A stretch of 64,000 nucleotides of DNA from Leptospiraceae bacterium (GTDB lineage Bacteria > Spirochaetota > Leptospiria > Leptospirales > Leptospiraceae). The notes beneath the pieces were generated by a model that was not told the origin of the DNA, ran no database searches, and worked only from the letters and a program-made list of their open reading frames with translations. The translations under genes and the position numbers were made by a program. The stretch lies in NCBI GenBank assembly GCA_947458405.1, contig CANGZW010000005.1, positions 23,563-87,562 of the forward strand, read 5' to 3'. Positions 55,540-64,000 of the stretch are shown in pieces (position 1 is the stretch's first letter; each line of letters starts with the position of its first letter).

Positions 55540-57234
55540 CTACTTAGAAGGATTTGGATTGGCTTCCTTTTTTGACTCAATATTATCCTTTGGAGTAGTC
55601 TCAGTTGATTTTTGAGGAATGTTATTTGGTTGTGAATTATTTTGATTCACTGTAGGATTTTGCTGATTGATTTGCAAAGCCTGTGATACGCCTTTATTCA
55701 TTATGAATTTTGAAAAATCAGGATTAGTCTGAATCACTGATTTATAAACTGGATCAATTAAAACTCGAGACCAATATATTTCTCTTTTAGAAGTCGCCTT
55801 TAATAAATATTCTTTAGATTTTTCTATATTATTGTTCATTAAATAATACTTAGATAATAGATAAGATGCGGCGGGAACATCGGGTAGATTCTCAAACTCA
55901 GCTACTGATTTTTCATAGTCTTTTAAATAAAAAGAATTCTTTCCAGAAGCAAAAAGAAAACTTTTAAATGATCCTCTAGTTTTTTGAACAAGATTTAATA
56001 GTTTATTTGATAGTTTATATTTTTTTCTACCAGAGTAAAATATACCTAAATAATGAACTCCAGAATGAAACTTTTCAGGTATATTTTTATAATCTGGATA
56101 TAGGACTTTTAATTTTTTTGCGAACTGCAATAAATCTTTATATCCATCTTTCTTTTGATTCAGTTGCAATTTAGAAATTGCAATATACATCAATGCTTCA
56201 ATATTTTCTTGATCTACATTATAAATATAATTACTATATTTAAGAGAATCTTCAAAATCTTTATTTTCATATTTCATCCTTACTATTATAAAAAGTGGAA
56301 GAAAAGATTTATTGTAACTATATGATTTTTTTAAACTATCTATAGACTCTTCGTACTTTTCAAGTTTACTAAATGCAATACCTCGATTCAAATATAATAA
56401 ATAACTAAATTGTTCATCTTTATCATTGTTAATTTTAACTACATTATCAAAATATTCTAATGATTTTTCATATTCTTTCAATCTGATTTTTATAATTCCA
56501 GCTTTATATAAATATTCTTTGCTATTAGAATTTATTTCTAATAATTTTAGAATATTTTTATTTGCTCCGACAAAGTCTGCTTTTTCGAAAAGTTTTAATG
56601 TACTACGCCAAAGTTCTGTTTCTTCATCAGGCTCTTCTTTATCTTTATTCTTATGTGTTTTGGAATTTTCTTTTGTAACCTTCACATCATTTTCAGAATT
56701 AGAAGTTTTCGATTTTTCTTTTTCAACTTGTTTTACAGACTTTGAATCCCGCTCTTGGTATTGAACATTAACGGAAGCAACGTGATCACTACCTCTATTT
56801 GATCTAGCTTTGGCTAAAATTTTTTCAATTTCTGGACTACCCGGTTCTAATGCTAACAATAAATTTGAGTAGTGAACTACATAATTCCAAGCATTTAGAT
56901 AATTGAAATATATAATTAATTTAAGAAGGACAGTTTTTTTTTGTTTTGGATTTAGCTTTAATTCTACTGATTTTCTAAAATAGGCAGTAGATATACTATA
57001 TTCTTTTAGGCTTTCATAAATATATCCCAAAAACATATAAGGCTCCCCGTCTTGAGGGTTTGTTTTGGAGTAATCTAAAAATAATTTTACAGCTTTTTGG
57101 TATTGTCTTCCAGAATAAGCCTTTTTTGCTTCCTTGAGAGCATCAGAACTTAAATTATTGTATGATAATAACAATAATCCAACAATTAGCAGTCTCCAAA
57201 GAATATACATAATTCCATAATTACAATATAGCAT
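55540..57234 (-). CDS. exported TPR protein (564 aa)
   Basis: Signal-anchor N terminus (MYILWRLLIVGLLLLSYNN); the start is ATG 57234 or the ATG at 57210. TPR units occur early (KKAYSGRQYQKAVKLFLDYS, GYIYESLKEYSISTAYFRK). A long Lys/Glu/Ser-rich linker spans about 155-205, and more TPRs run from about 210 to 500 (AGIIKIRLKEYEKSLEYFDN, NRGIAFSKLEKYEESIDSLK). The C-terminal tail is Gln/Asn/Pro-rich and disordered. Probably a periplasmic scaffold. It is 3 bp from the convergent SDR gene. Confidence 0.8.
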   Translation of the reverse strand: MLYCNYGIMYILWRLLIVGLLLLSYNNLSSDALKEAKKAYSGRQYQKAVKLFLDYSKTNPQDGEPYMFLGYIYESLKEYSISTAYFRKSVELKLNPKQKKTVLLKLIIYFNYLNAWNYVVHYSNLLLALEPGSPEIEKILAKARSNRGSDHVASVNVQYQERDSKSVKQVEKEKSKTSNSENDVKVTKENSKTHKNKDKEEPDEETELWRSTLKLFEKADFVGANKNILKLLEINSNSKEYLYKAGIIKIRLKEYEKSLEYFDNVVKINNDKDEQFSYLLYLNRGIAFSKLEKYEESIDSLKKSYSYNKSFLPLFIIVRMKYENKDFEDSLKYSNYIYNVDQENIEALMYIAISKLQLNQKKDGYKDLLQFAKKLKVLYPDYKNIPEKFHSGVHYLGIFYSGRKKYKLSNKLLNLVQKTRGSFKSFLFASGKNSFYLKDYEKSVAEFENLPDVPAASYLLSKYYLMNNNIEKSKEYLLKATSKREIYWSRVLIDPVYKSVIQTNPDFSKFIMNKGVSQALQINQQNPTVNQNNSQPNNIPQKSTETTPKDNIESKKEANPNPSK

Positions 57235-57377
57235 TTTTTGAAAAGTATCTTTGATTTTTGATTAAACCAAGAGCTTCAATATTTCTTTTTTTAAAATTAA
57301 AAAAGTGACGTTATTTATTGATTAAAAATGAAGGTAATTTAAATTATTCATAATTTTTAATGGGAGGAGTATCTTTT

Positions 57378-58109
57378 TTGAGAGTATTGTTTTGTTCTCT
57401 TTTATTTATTTATTCCTGTTCAATTATAAAAAAGTCAAACATCTATAATTTATCCTATAGAAGTGAAGACTTTGTAATTTTAACTCCCAATGAAATTAAA
57501 AGCCCATCAAATTCTATAAATCGAATTGATAAGATAGTATTGAAAAATTTTCTTAATTCTATTTACTACTTTAAAAATGGTAATAAGTATTCAGATAAAA
57601 ACTATATTTTTAATAGTACTATAAGTTTTGACTTAATTGAAAAAATTTATTCATTTGAATATAACAGCTCTTTTTATATTATTTTTAAAAGAGAAGACCC
57701 AATAGCACCTTATAGCAGACTATATAGAACTATTTTTAGTCTTAATTTTTCTGATAATATGGCTCAGGTAGAATTTCGTGAGATTGAAAAAAATTTCATT
57801 TTCGGAAATCAATATAATTATTCTGATTGGGCAATACCAATAGATACTATAGAGTGTAATAGTAGAAATAATATATATTACTCTGACGAGTATAAAAACA
57901 TAATAAACTCTAAATCAGAAATTTGTAGATCAAACGAAGTAAATAAGTTTTTTATTTATCCTTCTGATAAAGAATTTAAAAACCCTCCCCTTAAAAATGA
58001 AATTAAAGCATCGGATAGATTAAAAGAGCTAGAAGAACTAAAAAAGAATAAACTCATTTCCGAAAAAGAGTACATAGAAATCAGAAATAAGATTCTTAAT
58101 ACCCTTTAG
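57378..58109 (+). CDS. lipoprotein with C-terminal SHOCT-like motif (243 aa)
   Basis: The start is probably TTG at 57378, with GGGAGGAG at 57362-57369 giving an ideal 8-nt spacing; an ATG at 57360 sits on that Shine-Dalgarno. The N terminus RVLFCSLLFIYSC has a lipobox. The middle is Tyr/Asn-rich beta sequence with no known domain. The last 32 residues (LKELEELKKNKLISEKEYIE then IRNKIL) match the SHOCT pattern, a short oligomerisation motif. Its last 14 bp overlap the convergent nucleotidyltransferase gene. Confidence 0.72.
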   Translation: MRVLFCSLLFIYSCSIIKKSNIYNLSYRSEDFVILTPNEIKSPSNSINRIDKIVLKNFLNSIYYFKNGNKYSDKNYIFNSTISFDLIEKIYSFEYNSSFYIIFKREDPIAPYSRLYRTIFSLNFSDNMAQVEFREIEKNFIFGNQYNYSDWAIPIDTIECNSRNNIYYSDEYKNIINSKSEICRSNEVNKFFIYPSDKEFKNPPLKNEIKASDRLKELEELKKNKLISEKEYIEIRNKILNTL

Positions 58110-58764
58110 TTTTGAGATATTCATTATATTTTTTTTCATCTCCTATATCATAAAAATTGCCTGGAAATATTCTACCATCCAATTCTTTATTCATTGCAAG
58201 ACTTTTAAATATATCAGCTAAATCATAATATTCATTTATTTTTATATTATTAAATATTGAGAAATGGATAACTGACAAACCTGTAAACATATAGTTTCCA
58301 TTCCTGAAATTAACTTTTCCAGAGTCTAGAGCTAAAGAAGTATATGAATCTTCCTTTCCTTTTTCGTGTAAGAATAATAAACATTTACCATCATAATTAT
58401 TAATACTTTCAATTATATTCACATTTGTTTCATATACTACATCAGGATTCATACACAAGAAGTAATCATTTTCTTTTAATTGATTAATCAATGCTGTTTT
58501 TATACCTCCAGCAGTTCCTAATATCTTCTCTTCTTCATGTGATACAATAATCTCAATATCGTTTATTTCTTCAATATGATTATGTATTTTTTCTGCTAAA
58601 TAATGGGTATTAATTACTATTTTTTGTACTCCCCAGTTTTTAGCTAAATTAATTGTATTATCTAAAAATGTAATATTACCTATTTTTAATAAAGGTTTTG
58701 GGATATTCATAGTCAAAGAACCCATTCTTTTTCCATATCCTGCCGCGGGGATAAAACAAATCAT
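58096..58764 (-). CDS. sugar-phosphate nucleotidyltransferase, MurU-like (222 aa)
   Basis: GT-A-type nucleotidyltransferase with IPAAGYGKRMG near 5-15 and the conserved PKPLLKIG. Later landmarks are HEEEKILGTAGGIK, a metal-binding NPDVVY and FYDIGDEKKYNEYL. Short form without a LbetaH or acyltransferase domain, as in MurU, which activates N-acetylmuramate 1-phosphate; other sugar substrates are possible. Starts 1 bp overlapping the pheT stop, so it is translated from the pheT transcript. Confidence 0.85.
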   Translation of the reverse strand: MICFIPAAGYGKRMGSLTMNIPKPLLKIGNITFLDNTINLAKNWGVQKIVINTHYLAEKIHNHIEEINDIEIIVSHEEEKILGTAGGIKTALINQLKENDYFLCMNPDVVYETNVNIIESINNYDGKCLLFLHEKGKEDSYTSLALDSGKVNFRNGNYMFTGLSVIHFSIFNNIKINEYYDLADIFKSLAMNKELDGRIFPGNFYDIGDEKKYNEYLKTKGY

Positions 58765-61145
58765 TATCTTACCTGAAATCCATTTTCCTTTGCAATAAGT
58801 AATAGCTTATCAGTAATCAATTTAATCTTTGTTTGAGTAAATGTTTCTTTATAATTTATTAACTCAAAATGGTATGTAACAGATTTATAATCTTTTTGAA
58901 TAGATTCTCCCCTATAAATTGAAGTAACATAAATCTTTTCAATTTCATCTATATTTTCTTTTTGAACTAAATTTGAATATACTTCTGTGTTTTGAGTTTC
59001 GCTCATAACTAATGAAATGTCTAACTTATCCTGAGGAAAATTAGAAGGTGACTTAAAGCTATATATATTTTTCATAGAAATATATGTTTTCAATATATTT
59101 TCTAAAAACATACTCCCCATAAAAAGCTTTTTCTTGATACCATTTTCAAATTGAATCTTGGGATGAAGTATTCCCAATTCTGCTAATACTAAGGAGTCTT
59201 TTTTAAAAATAATACCTGAAGTTGGTTGAAAATATTTTTTTTCTAATTTTTCAAAATTCAGATCTGTTATATTAAGTTTACTTAAACAATAAACTATTTT
59301 CTCTCGTATTTCAAATAGCCTACTCTCAAATGCTTCATTAGAATCGTTATCATACTCCATAAAGTTTAGATATTTAATTTCTTTACCTAATCCTTCTTGT
59401 TCTTTAAAATACGTACGACCTAATTCATAAATTTTAATATTTTCAAATCTGTCCTTATTTTTAATAATATTCTGTAATAATCCCGGGTACAATGATGTCC
59501 TTAAGTATTGATATTCTTTTGGCATTGCATTTTTAATCTCTAAGATATTGATAGAATCTTCTTCAAATAATAATTGTTCTTTTGATATAAATGAATAATT
59601 ATATACTTCATTATAATTTAAGTGATAAGAAAATATCTTTTTTAGTTCTCTTTCTAATGTACGACTATTATTTAACTTTGCTGGCAAAATTGAAGAATTA
59701 ACGGGTGTCAATTCAATGTTACCATATCCTATAGTTCTGCCAACCTCTTCTACTAAATCTTCCTTTATTGTAACATCATATTGACTACGATATTCTGGAA
59801 CTGTAACTTTTATTGTATCCAATTTTGATTCAACTTTAAACCCTAACTTTTCTAAAATAGTATCAATTTCTATATTATTTATTTCCTTTCCTAGTTTACT
59901 TTTTATAAAATCATAATTCGTTTGAATTATATTATTTGAAATATAATTACTATCTACTCCAAAAATATCAGAATGTGTAAGTTCAATAGACCCGTTTTCT
60001 TTTAATAAACTAATAATTCTATAAATAACTAATGATGTTAGAGTTGGATTTAAACCTTTTTCATACCTAATCGATGCCTCACTTCTAATTCCAGTTGTTC
60101 TAATAGATTTCCTTATATCTTCCCTTCTAAATACTGCAGATTCTAAAAAAAGATCCTTTGTACTATCTGTTACAGAAGATTCCAGTCCACCCATGACTCC
60201 AGCAATTGCTACAGGCTTTCCATTATTCGCTATCATGAGCATATCTTGGCACACAATATTAGTACTATCTAATAAAATTAAATTATCACTTGAGTTACCT
60301 TTTCTAACTGAAATATTTATATCTTGAAGTTTATTTTTGTCAAAAAAATGAGTAGGTTGTCCAACTTCAAGTAGTACGTAGTTTGAAATATCTACGATAT
60401 TATTAATAGATTTTAATCCACATTTTTCTAATTTATTTTTAATCTTTAATATCGACTTTTTAACATTGATATTTTTTATAATTATACCTTTATAGGAATG
60501 ATAAAATTCTGATTTTTCAATATTTATTTTTTCTTTTATTGAACTATCAACTTCCCAGTTTCCTTCTTCTAAAGGATTAAATGTTATTTTCAAGGATAGC
60601 TGAGAAGCAAGTTCTCTTGCAAATCCAAAGTGACACCATAGATCAGGCCTATGTGTAATTGATTTATTATCAATAGTCAAAATTCTATCTTCGTAATCGT
60701 ACAAAGCTCTAAGATTGAATCCAACATTCATTGAATCATTAAATTTCAAGACCCCTGAATTTTCTTCTGAAATACCCAAATCCTTTTCGGAACAAAACAT
60801 TCCATAGCTTTTTTCATTTTTAATTATAGAAGTTTCAATCTTTTTATCACCTATAGTCGTTCCAGGTAATGCTAAGGGGACTTTATCATTTATTGATAAA
60901 CTTAAATCTCCAGATATAACTTGATATTCATTAGATCCATCTGTAGCTATATATTTATTCAAATTAGCAGTGCTCAACTTTTCAGAAGATAAAATCTTTA
61001 CACATACTACAGTTTCTAAATTTTTCTTGTAATCTTCAATATGATCTACTTCACAGATTGATAAATTTATTTTTTCAATAATTTTATCAAATGGTATAGA
61101 TTCTAAATTGGTAAATTCACAAAGCCATTTATAGGATAATTTCAT
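58764..61145 (-). CDS. pheT: phenylalanyl-tRNA synthetase beta subunit (793 aa)
   Basis: Editing/tRNA-binding subunit of the PheRS heterotetramer. Full length: an OB-fold tRNA-binding domain at about 40-150, B3/B4 editing domain about 200-370 (VGQPTHFFDKNKL, IAGVMGGLESSVT), B5 about 395-465, a catalytic-like core and a C-terminal anticodon-binding FDX-ACB domain from about 700. No pheS is next to it; the alpha subunit must lie elsewhere. The gene is flanked by YceI (upstream) and a MurU-like enzyme (downstream), all on one strand. Confidence 0.95.
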   Translation of the reverse strand: MKLSYKWLCEFTNLESIPFDKIIEKINLSICEVDHIEDYKKNLETVVCVKILSSEKLSTANLNKYIATDGSNEYQVISGDLSLSINDKVPLALPGTTIGDKKIETSIIKNEKSYGMFCSEKDLGISEENSGVLKFNDSMNVGFNLRALYDYEDRILTIDNKSITHRPDLWCHFGFARELASQLSLKITFNPLEEGNWEVDSSIKEKINIEKSEFYHSYKGIIIKNINVKKSILKIKNKLEKCGLKSINNIVDISNYVLLEVGQPTHFFDKNKLQDINISVRKGNSSDNLILLDSTNIVCQDMLMIANNGKPVAIAGVMGGLESSVTDSTKDLFLESAVFRREDIRKSIRTTGIRSEASIRYEKGLNPTLTSLVIYRIISLLKENGSIELTHSDIFGVDSNYISNNIIQTNYDFIKSKLGKEINNIEIDTILEKLGFKVESKLDTIKVTVPEYRSQYDVTIKEDLVEEVGRTIGYGNIELTPVNSSILPAKLNNSRTLERELKKIFSYHLNYNEVYNYSFISKEQLLFEEDSINILEIKNAMPKEYQYLRTSLYPGLLQNIIKNKDRFENIKIYELGRTYFKEQEGLGKEIKYLNFMEYDNDSNEAFESRLFEIREKIVYCLSKLNITDLNFEKLEKKYFQPTSGIIFKKDSLVLAELGILHPKIQFENGIKKKLFMGSMFLENILKTYISMKNIYSFKSPSNFPQDKLDISLVMSETQNTEVYSNLVQKENIDEIEKIYVTSIYRGESIQKDYKSVTYHFELINYKETFTQTKIKLITDKLLLIAKENGFQVR

Positions 61146-61154
61146 ATTTGTTCC

Positions 61155-61763
61155 TTATCTACATATTTTAATAAGTTCAGTTGTCATATATACTTCTACA
61201 TCATTCCAGAGTTTACTCTTTTCATCTTTACCTTTAAGGAGCATCTCACATTCTTTATTTAAGGCTTCTACAGATTTGGCTGCATTCCATTGTAATAAAT
61301 CTATTTTTCCTTTTAACTCTAATTCTTTTCCGTTTTTTAAGATAAACGCAACTGGGGTACTATTTTCTTTATTATTCATTTTTAAATATAATTCTGCTTT
61401 TCCCAGTTCATTATTTATTTTTATATTTCTAAATTCTCCAGTGATTTCTTTTGTATCCACCATTGATAAAAAGAATATATTTTTGATCTTTGTATCTCTA
61501 TCAATATTATTAGAATTGATAGAATTTATATCTATCTTAAATTTAATTGACTCTGCTAAGTCTTGAATAGTTACACTTTTTGAACCTTGAGTTACAGCGA
61601 TTTTATCAAAGGTTCCTTCCACACCTGTTCTTTCTGTGAATTTGAATGCCATCCATTTTACTTTGGTTTTGAACGGATCATATTTTAATTCACAGTTTTC
61701 GGAAAAAATTCGAACCGAATGTACAAGGAATAAAAGAATAAAAATATTTAATTTCAGGTTCAT
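61155..61763 (-). CDS. YceI-like periplasmic protein (202 aa)
   Basis: Signal peptide (LNIFILLFLVHSVRIFS, cleaved near 21). The rest has the YceI lipocalin-like pattern: YDPFKTKVKWMAFKFTERTG, VEGTFDKIAV and the repeated strand-turn units through VYMTTELIKICR. Cys23 and Cys201, plus NKECEMLL, could form disulfides. Such proteins bind isoprenoid-like lipids. It is 9 bp upstream of pheT. Confidence 0.82.
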   Translation of the reverse strand: MNLKLNIFILLFLVHSVRIFSENCELKYDPFKTKVKWMAFKFTERTGVEGTFDKIAVTQGSKSVTIQDLAESIKFKIDINSINSNNIDRDTKIKNIFFLSMVDTKEITGEFRNIKINNELGKAELYLKMNNKENSTPVAFILKNGKELELKGKIDLLQWNAAKSVEALNKECEMLLKGKDEKSKLWNDVEVYMTTELIKICR

Positions 61764-61886
61764 TTTTTACATATCAAATTCAGAAAATTTAATTTAAAGT
61801 AAAAAATTCAATTCTTATTTTTTATAGCTTAAGCATAAAAAATAAAGGAAATGACAAAAATTGCTATTTATTGTAATCTGTAAGTA

Positions 61887-62204
61887 ATGCCAACAATCGA
61901 AGAAGTTGAAAAGATAATCGAACCCAAAAAAAATGAGCCCATAGGTCCTTGGAAAGTGGTTCTCTGGGACGACGATGAACATACATATGAGTATGTTATA
62001 GAAATGTTAGTAGATGTATGCTCTATGTCTGTGGAGAAAGCATTCAGTCATGCAAAAGAAGTAGATAACGAAAAAAAGACTATAGTATTCAATGGTGAAT
62101 TAGAACATGCTGAGCATATACATGATCGTATTTCAAATTATGGTGCTGATCCTCGAATGGAAATCTCTAAAGGTTCAATGACTGCAACTTTAGAACGAAA
62201 TTAG
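61887..62204 (+). CDS. clpS: ClpS-like adaptor protein (105 aa)
   Basis: Cytosolic adaptor that delivers proteins to ClpAP/ClpCP. The ClpS core is clear: KVVLWDDDEHTYEYVIEMLV, SVEKAFSHAKEV and a C-terminal RMEISKGSMTATLE. In the canonical pocket, the residue matching E. coli Asn34 is Asp, and His66 becomes Asp (EVDNEKK). So it belongs to a ClpS-like branch whose degron preference may differ. The weak Shine-Dalgarno and a short AT-rich leader suggest low or regulated expression. It overlaps the convergent GAF gene by 4 bp. Confidence 0.85.
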   Translation: MPTIEEVEKIIEPKKNEPIGPWKVVLWDDDEHTYEYVIEMLVDVCSMSVEKAFSHAKEVDNEKKTIVFNGELEHAEHIHDRISNYGADPRMEISKGSMTATLERN

Positions 62205-64000
62205 GTTTCTTCTATCAATTCTATATACTTTCTAATATCAAGAGATTGAGTTGGGAACTCTAAACTATAAATTTGTATTGAAATTTTAAAATCTTTTGGA
62301 GAATTAGAATAAGTATTTAAACCATCTTTAATTTCCAACTGTATTGCATTTAAATCTATTTCAGTTTTATTCCTTAAAAATATACAAAATTTAGATTGCC
62401 CAACCTGAAAATAGTAATCTGTTTCTAATATATTTTTACTAATTACTTGTTTTATATATTCTGAGTAATCTTCTAAATAATTGTTTCCGAGCAAGCTAAT
62501 TATTCTTCCGGTATTTTGTATTCTAATTACATACAGAATGAAATTTTTATCACTTTCTTTAGCCAGTATTAACTCATCTCTAATTTTTCGTTCTAATAAT
62601 AATAGAGGATTTGAATTTATTTCATCAATTTTTTCAGTTGCGATAATCCTTGAAAGTTGTGCAGTAATAACATTAAATAATAAACTGATTATTTGATTTT
62701 TATATGTTTCATCTTCACTTGAATTATTATTTATCAATAGTAATGATATTAAATTCTCTCCTTCAAATAAAGGAATAATTAAAACTGGCTCTAAACCTAA
62801 ATTCATTCTTTTTATTTCAGTCAAATCATTTAGAGAGATTTGTTTTTTAGACAACTTTATTTCTTTGATTATAACTTCATCTACTTTAATTGAATTTTCC
62901 TGAACTACATCAGTTTCAGTATTAAACACAAGTTTATAATTATTTTTAGAATCAATTACATAGGATGAAAAATTGTAATTAATTTCAAACTTTTCAAATA
63001 GTTCAAAAAGTTTATTGAACAAATTATTGTATGATTTAGTTTTTATAATTTCTGAAGAAAATGAATTTAATAATTCTATTTTTAAGTTATTAGAGGTTAA
63101 TTCAGAAAACTCTCTTTGAAGTCTTTCTTGTTCATATAGTTTATGTATTACACTTGAACAAAAGTCCATTAGTACTGAAATAAATTCAATATCTGTTTTT
63201 TGATATGCTTCCCCAGATGAAGATTCTCCAATTATAATAAATGCAAGAAGATCATCTTCTTCGACAATTGATGCAATAATCTCATTTTCACTTAAAGAAA
63301 TTATCTTCCTTTCAGATTCACTTAATTCGTTTAAATTTAGATCACTACTCTTTATTATTCCCTTTCTTAGAATTAATTCCTGAATTAAACTACTATTAGA
63401 ATTTAGTATTACATTATCAGATAATTCTATTCCATCATAAGAGATAATTTCATACTCTTCATACCTCTCATCAATAGAAAACAATATAATTATATAATTA
63501 GGTCCCAATTGTCCTTCAATTGAATACATTAAATTATCATAGAAATCATTAAATGTAGAAGATTGGACTAATTCTTTAGTAATTTCTGAAATTACTAAAT
63601 AGTTATCTAGTTTTTTAGATATATCATCTGAAGGACTAATATCCTTTAATTCTTCAGTTTCTTCTGCTACATCATCCTCCCATTCCTTAATATCATCATC
63701 TATTAGGTCTGAACCAACTTCTACTGTATCACTTGGGATTATTTTATCATCTTCAAATTTATCTACAATTTCTTCAGTATCACTATCTAAATTTATTTCA
63801 TTCTTAGCTATATTATCATCTTTAGATATTTCCTCTGTATCTGAGTTCTCGGCAATAAAACTAGTTTCTTTGAAATCATCAGGTTGATTATTCTCAGTAA
63901 AATCTAATTCGATTTCAGAATCTTCTTCAAGAATTATACAATTTGATAATAACTCATCCGGAAGAATTTTTGGCTCTTCTTGAATTTGTACTTCATTTAT
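62201..64000 (-). CDS. acidic GAF-domain signalling protein, 5' end outside the window (partial)
   Basis: The frame is open from the window end to the stop at 62201 (599 codons without a stop), so the gene is partial and an ATG at 63527-63529 is probably internal. Codons upstream of that ATG encode an acidic, Asp/Glu/Ile-rich low-complexity stretch of about 130 residues. A GAF-like region follows (SKKLDNYLVISEITKELVQS up to about 120 residues after the ATG), then a second GAF-like segment with a helical linker. The C-terminal 110 residues (FILYVIRIQNTGRIISLLG, YYFQVGQSKFCIFL) resemble a degenerate GGDEF fold without a GGDEF motif. It may be a c-di-GMP-related sensor, but enzymatically inactive. 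Confidence 0.7.
   Translation of the reverse strand: MNEVQIQEEPKILPDELLSNCIILEEDSEIELDFTENNQPDDFKETSFIAENSDTEEISKDDNIAKNEINLDSDTEEIVDKFEDDKIIPSDTVEVGSDLIDDDIKEWEDDVAEETEELKDISPSDDISKKLDNYLVISEITKELVQSSTFNDFYDNLMYSIEGQLGPNYIIILFSIDERYEEYEIISYDGIELSDNVILNSNSSLIQELILRKGIIKSSDLNLNELSESERKIISLSENEIIASIVEEDDLLAFIIIGESSSGEAYQKTDIEFISVLMDFCSSVIHKLYEQERLQREFSELTSNNLKIELLNSFSSEIIKTKSYNNLFNKLFELFEKFEINYNFSSYVIDSKNNYKLVFNTETDVVQENSIKVDEVIIKEIKLSKKQISLNDLTEIKRMNLGLEPVLIIPLFEGENLISLLLINNNSSEDETYKNQIISLLFNVITAQLSRIIATEKIDEINSNPLLLLERKIRDELILAKESDKNFILYVIRIQNTGRIISLLGNNYLEDYSEYIKQVISKNILETDYYFQVGQSKFCIFLRNKTEIDLNAIQLEIKDGLNTYSNSPKDFKISIQIYSLEFPTQSLDIRKYIELIEET

Noticed and set aside
1..64000. CRISPR array or transposase remnants
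   Set aside because: No series of regularly spaced repeats and no transposase-like frame or terminal inverted repeats were seen.

Overview
The window is AT-rich (about one third G+C by eye) chromosomal DNA. It most resembles a spirochaete of the Leptospiraceae. The reasons are many small lipoproteins with spirochaete-style lipoboxes (ITYC, IINC, FQNC, YLGC, IFNC), a 7TMR-DISM adenylate cyclase, a membrane SpoIIE phosphatase with TPRs, a PAS hybrid histidine kinase, and ordinary chromosomal housekeeping genes (truA, hom, hflX, tmk, lepB, a class B PBP, pheT, clpS). The species call is an inference. I found no rRNA, tRNA, insertion sequence, prophage or CRISPR array. TTG and GTG starts are common, and genes are packed tightly, with many 3'-overlapping convergent pairs.

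Layout. 0.1-4.1 kb: a ParA-like ATPase with a small partner, an RlpA/SPOR protein, a small helical protein and a NERD-helicase. 4.1-7.7 kb (minus): a lipoprotein, a beta-barrel protein, truA and a DUF2225 protein. 7.9-11.9 kb: an exported helical protein with its own promoter and terminator, then an acyltransferase and a biotin-dependent carboxylase subunit. 11.9-16 kb (minus): a CocE-like hydrolase and an adenylate cyclase. 16.2-19 kb: yebC, hom, a small unknown and a STAS protein, convergent with hflX. 20.7-25.8 kb: a HEAT-repeat protein, then the ahpC-ahpF-oxyR peroxide-defence cluster with two tandem promoters. 25.8-34 kb: an acyl-CoA dehydrogenase, a small protein, a HATPase-like/HDOD fusion, an ABC ATPase, a membrane alkaline-phosphatase-superfamily enzyme and a degenerate metallopeptidase-like protein. 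34-41 kb: an MBL lipoprotein, tmk and a seven-gene minus-strand operon with three tandem AIM24 paralogues and a membrane M48 protease. 41-48.7 kb: a small metzincin-like lipoprotein, a four-gene operon (CPM-motif lipoprotein, unknown, RlmD-like, SpoIID), a hybrid kinase and a DCC protein. 48.9-55.5 kb: the SpoIIE/TPR protein, lepB, a PBP and an SDR. 55.5-64 kb: a TPR protein, a SHOCT lipoprotein, a MurU-like transferase, pheT, a YceI protein, a ClpS-like adaptor and a GAF protein that runs off the window end.

Themes. Cell-envelope work (RlpA, SpoIID, PBP, signal peptidase, MurU-like enzyme, ElyC-like protein, lipoproteins) and signalling (cyclase, hybrid kinase, STAS, SpoIIE, HDOD, GAF) dominate. 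The strongest second-look items are hflX, whose conserved N terminus lies upstream of the first ATG with only AUA/AUU as possible starts; the AIM24 x3-M48 operon; the metzincin lipoprotein; the dead peptidase paired with a Thr-type phosphatase-superfamily enzyme; the HATPase-HDOD fusion; the ClpS-like protein with an altered degron pocket; and the ahp promoter architecture.
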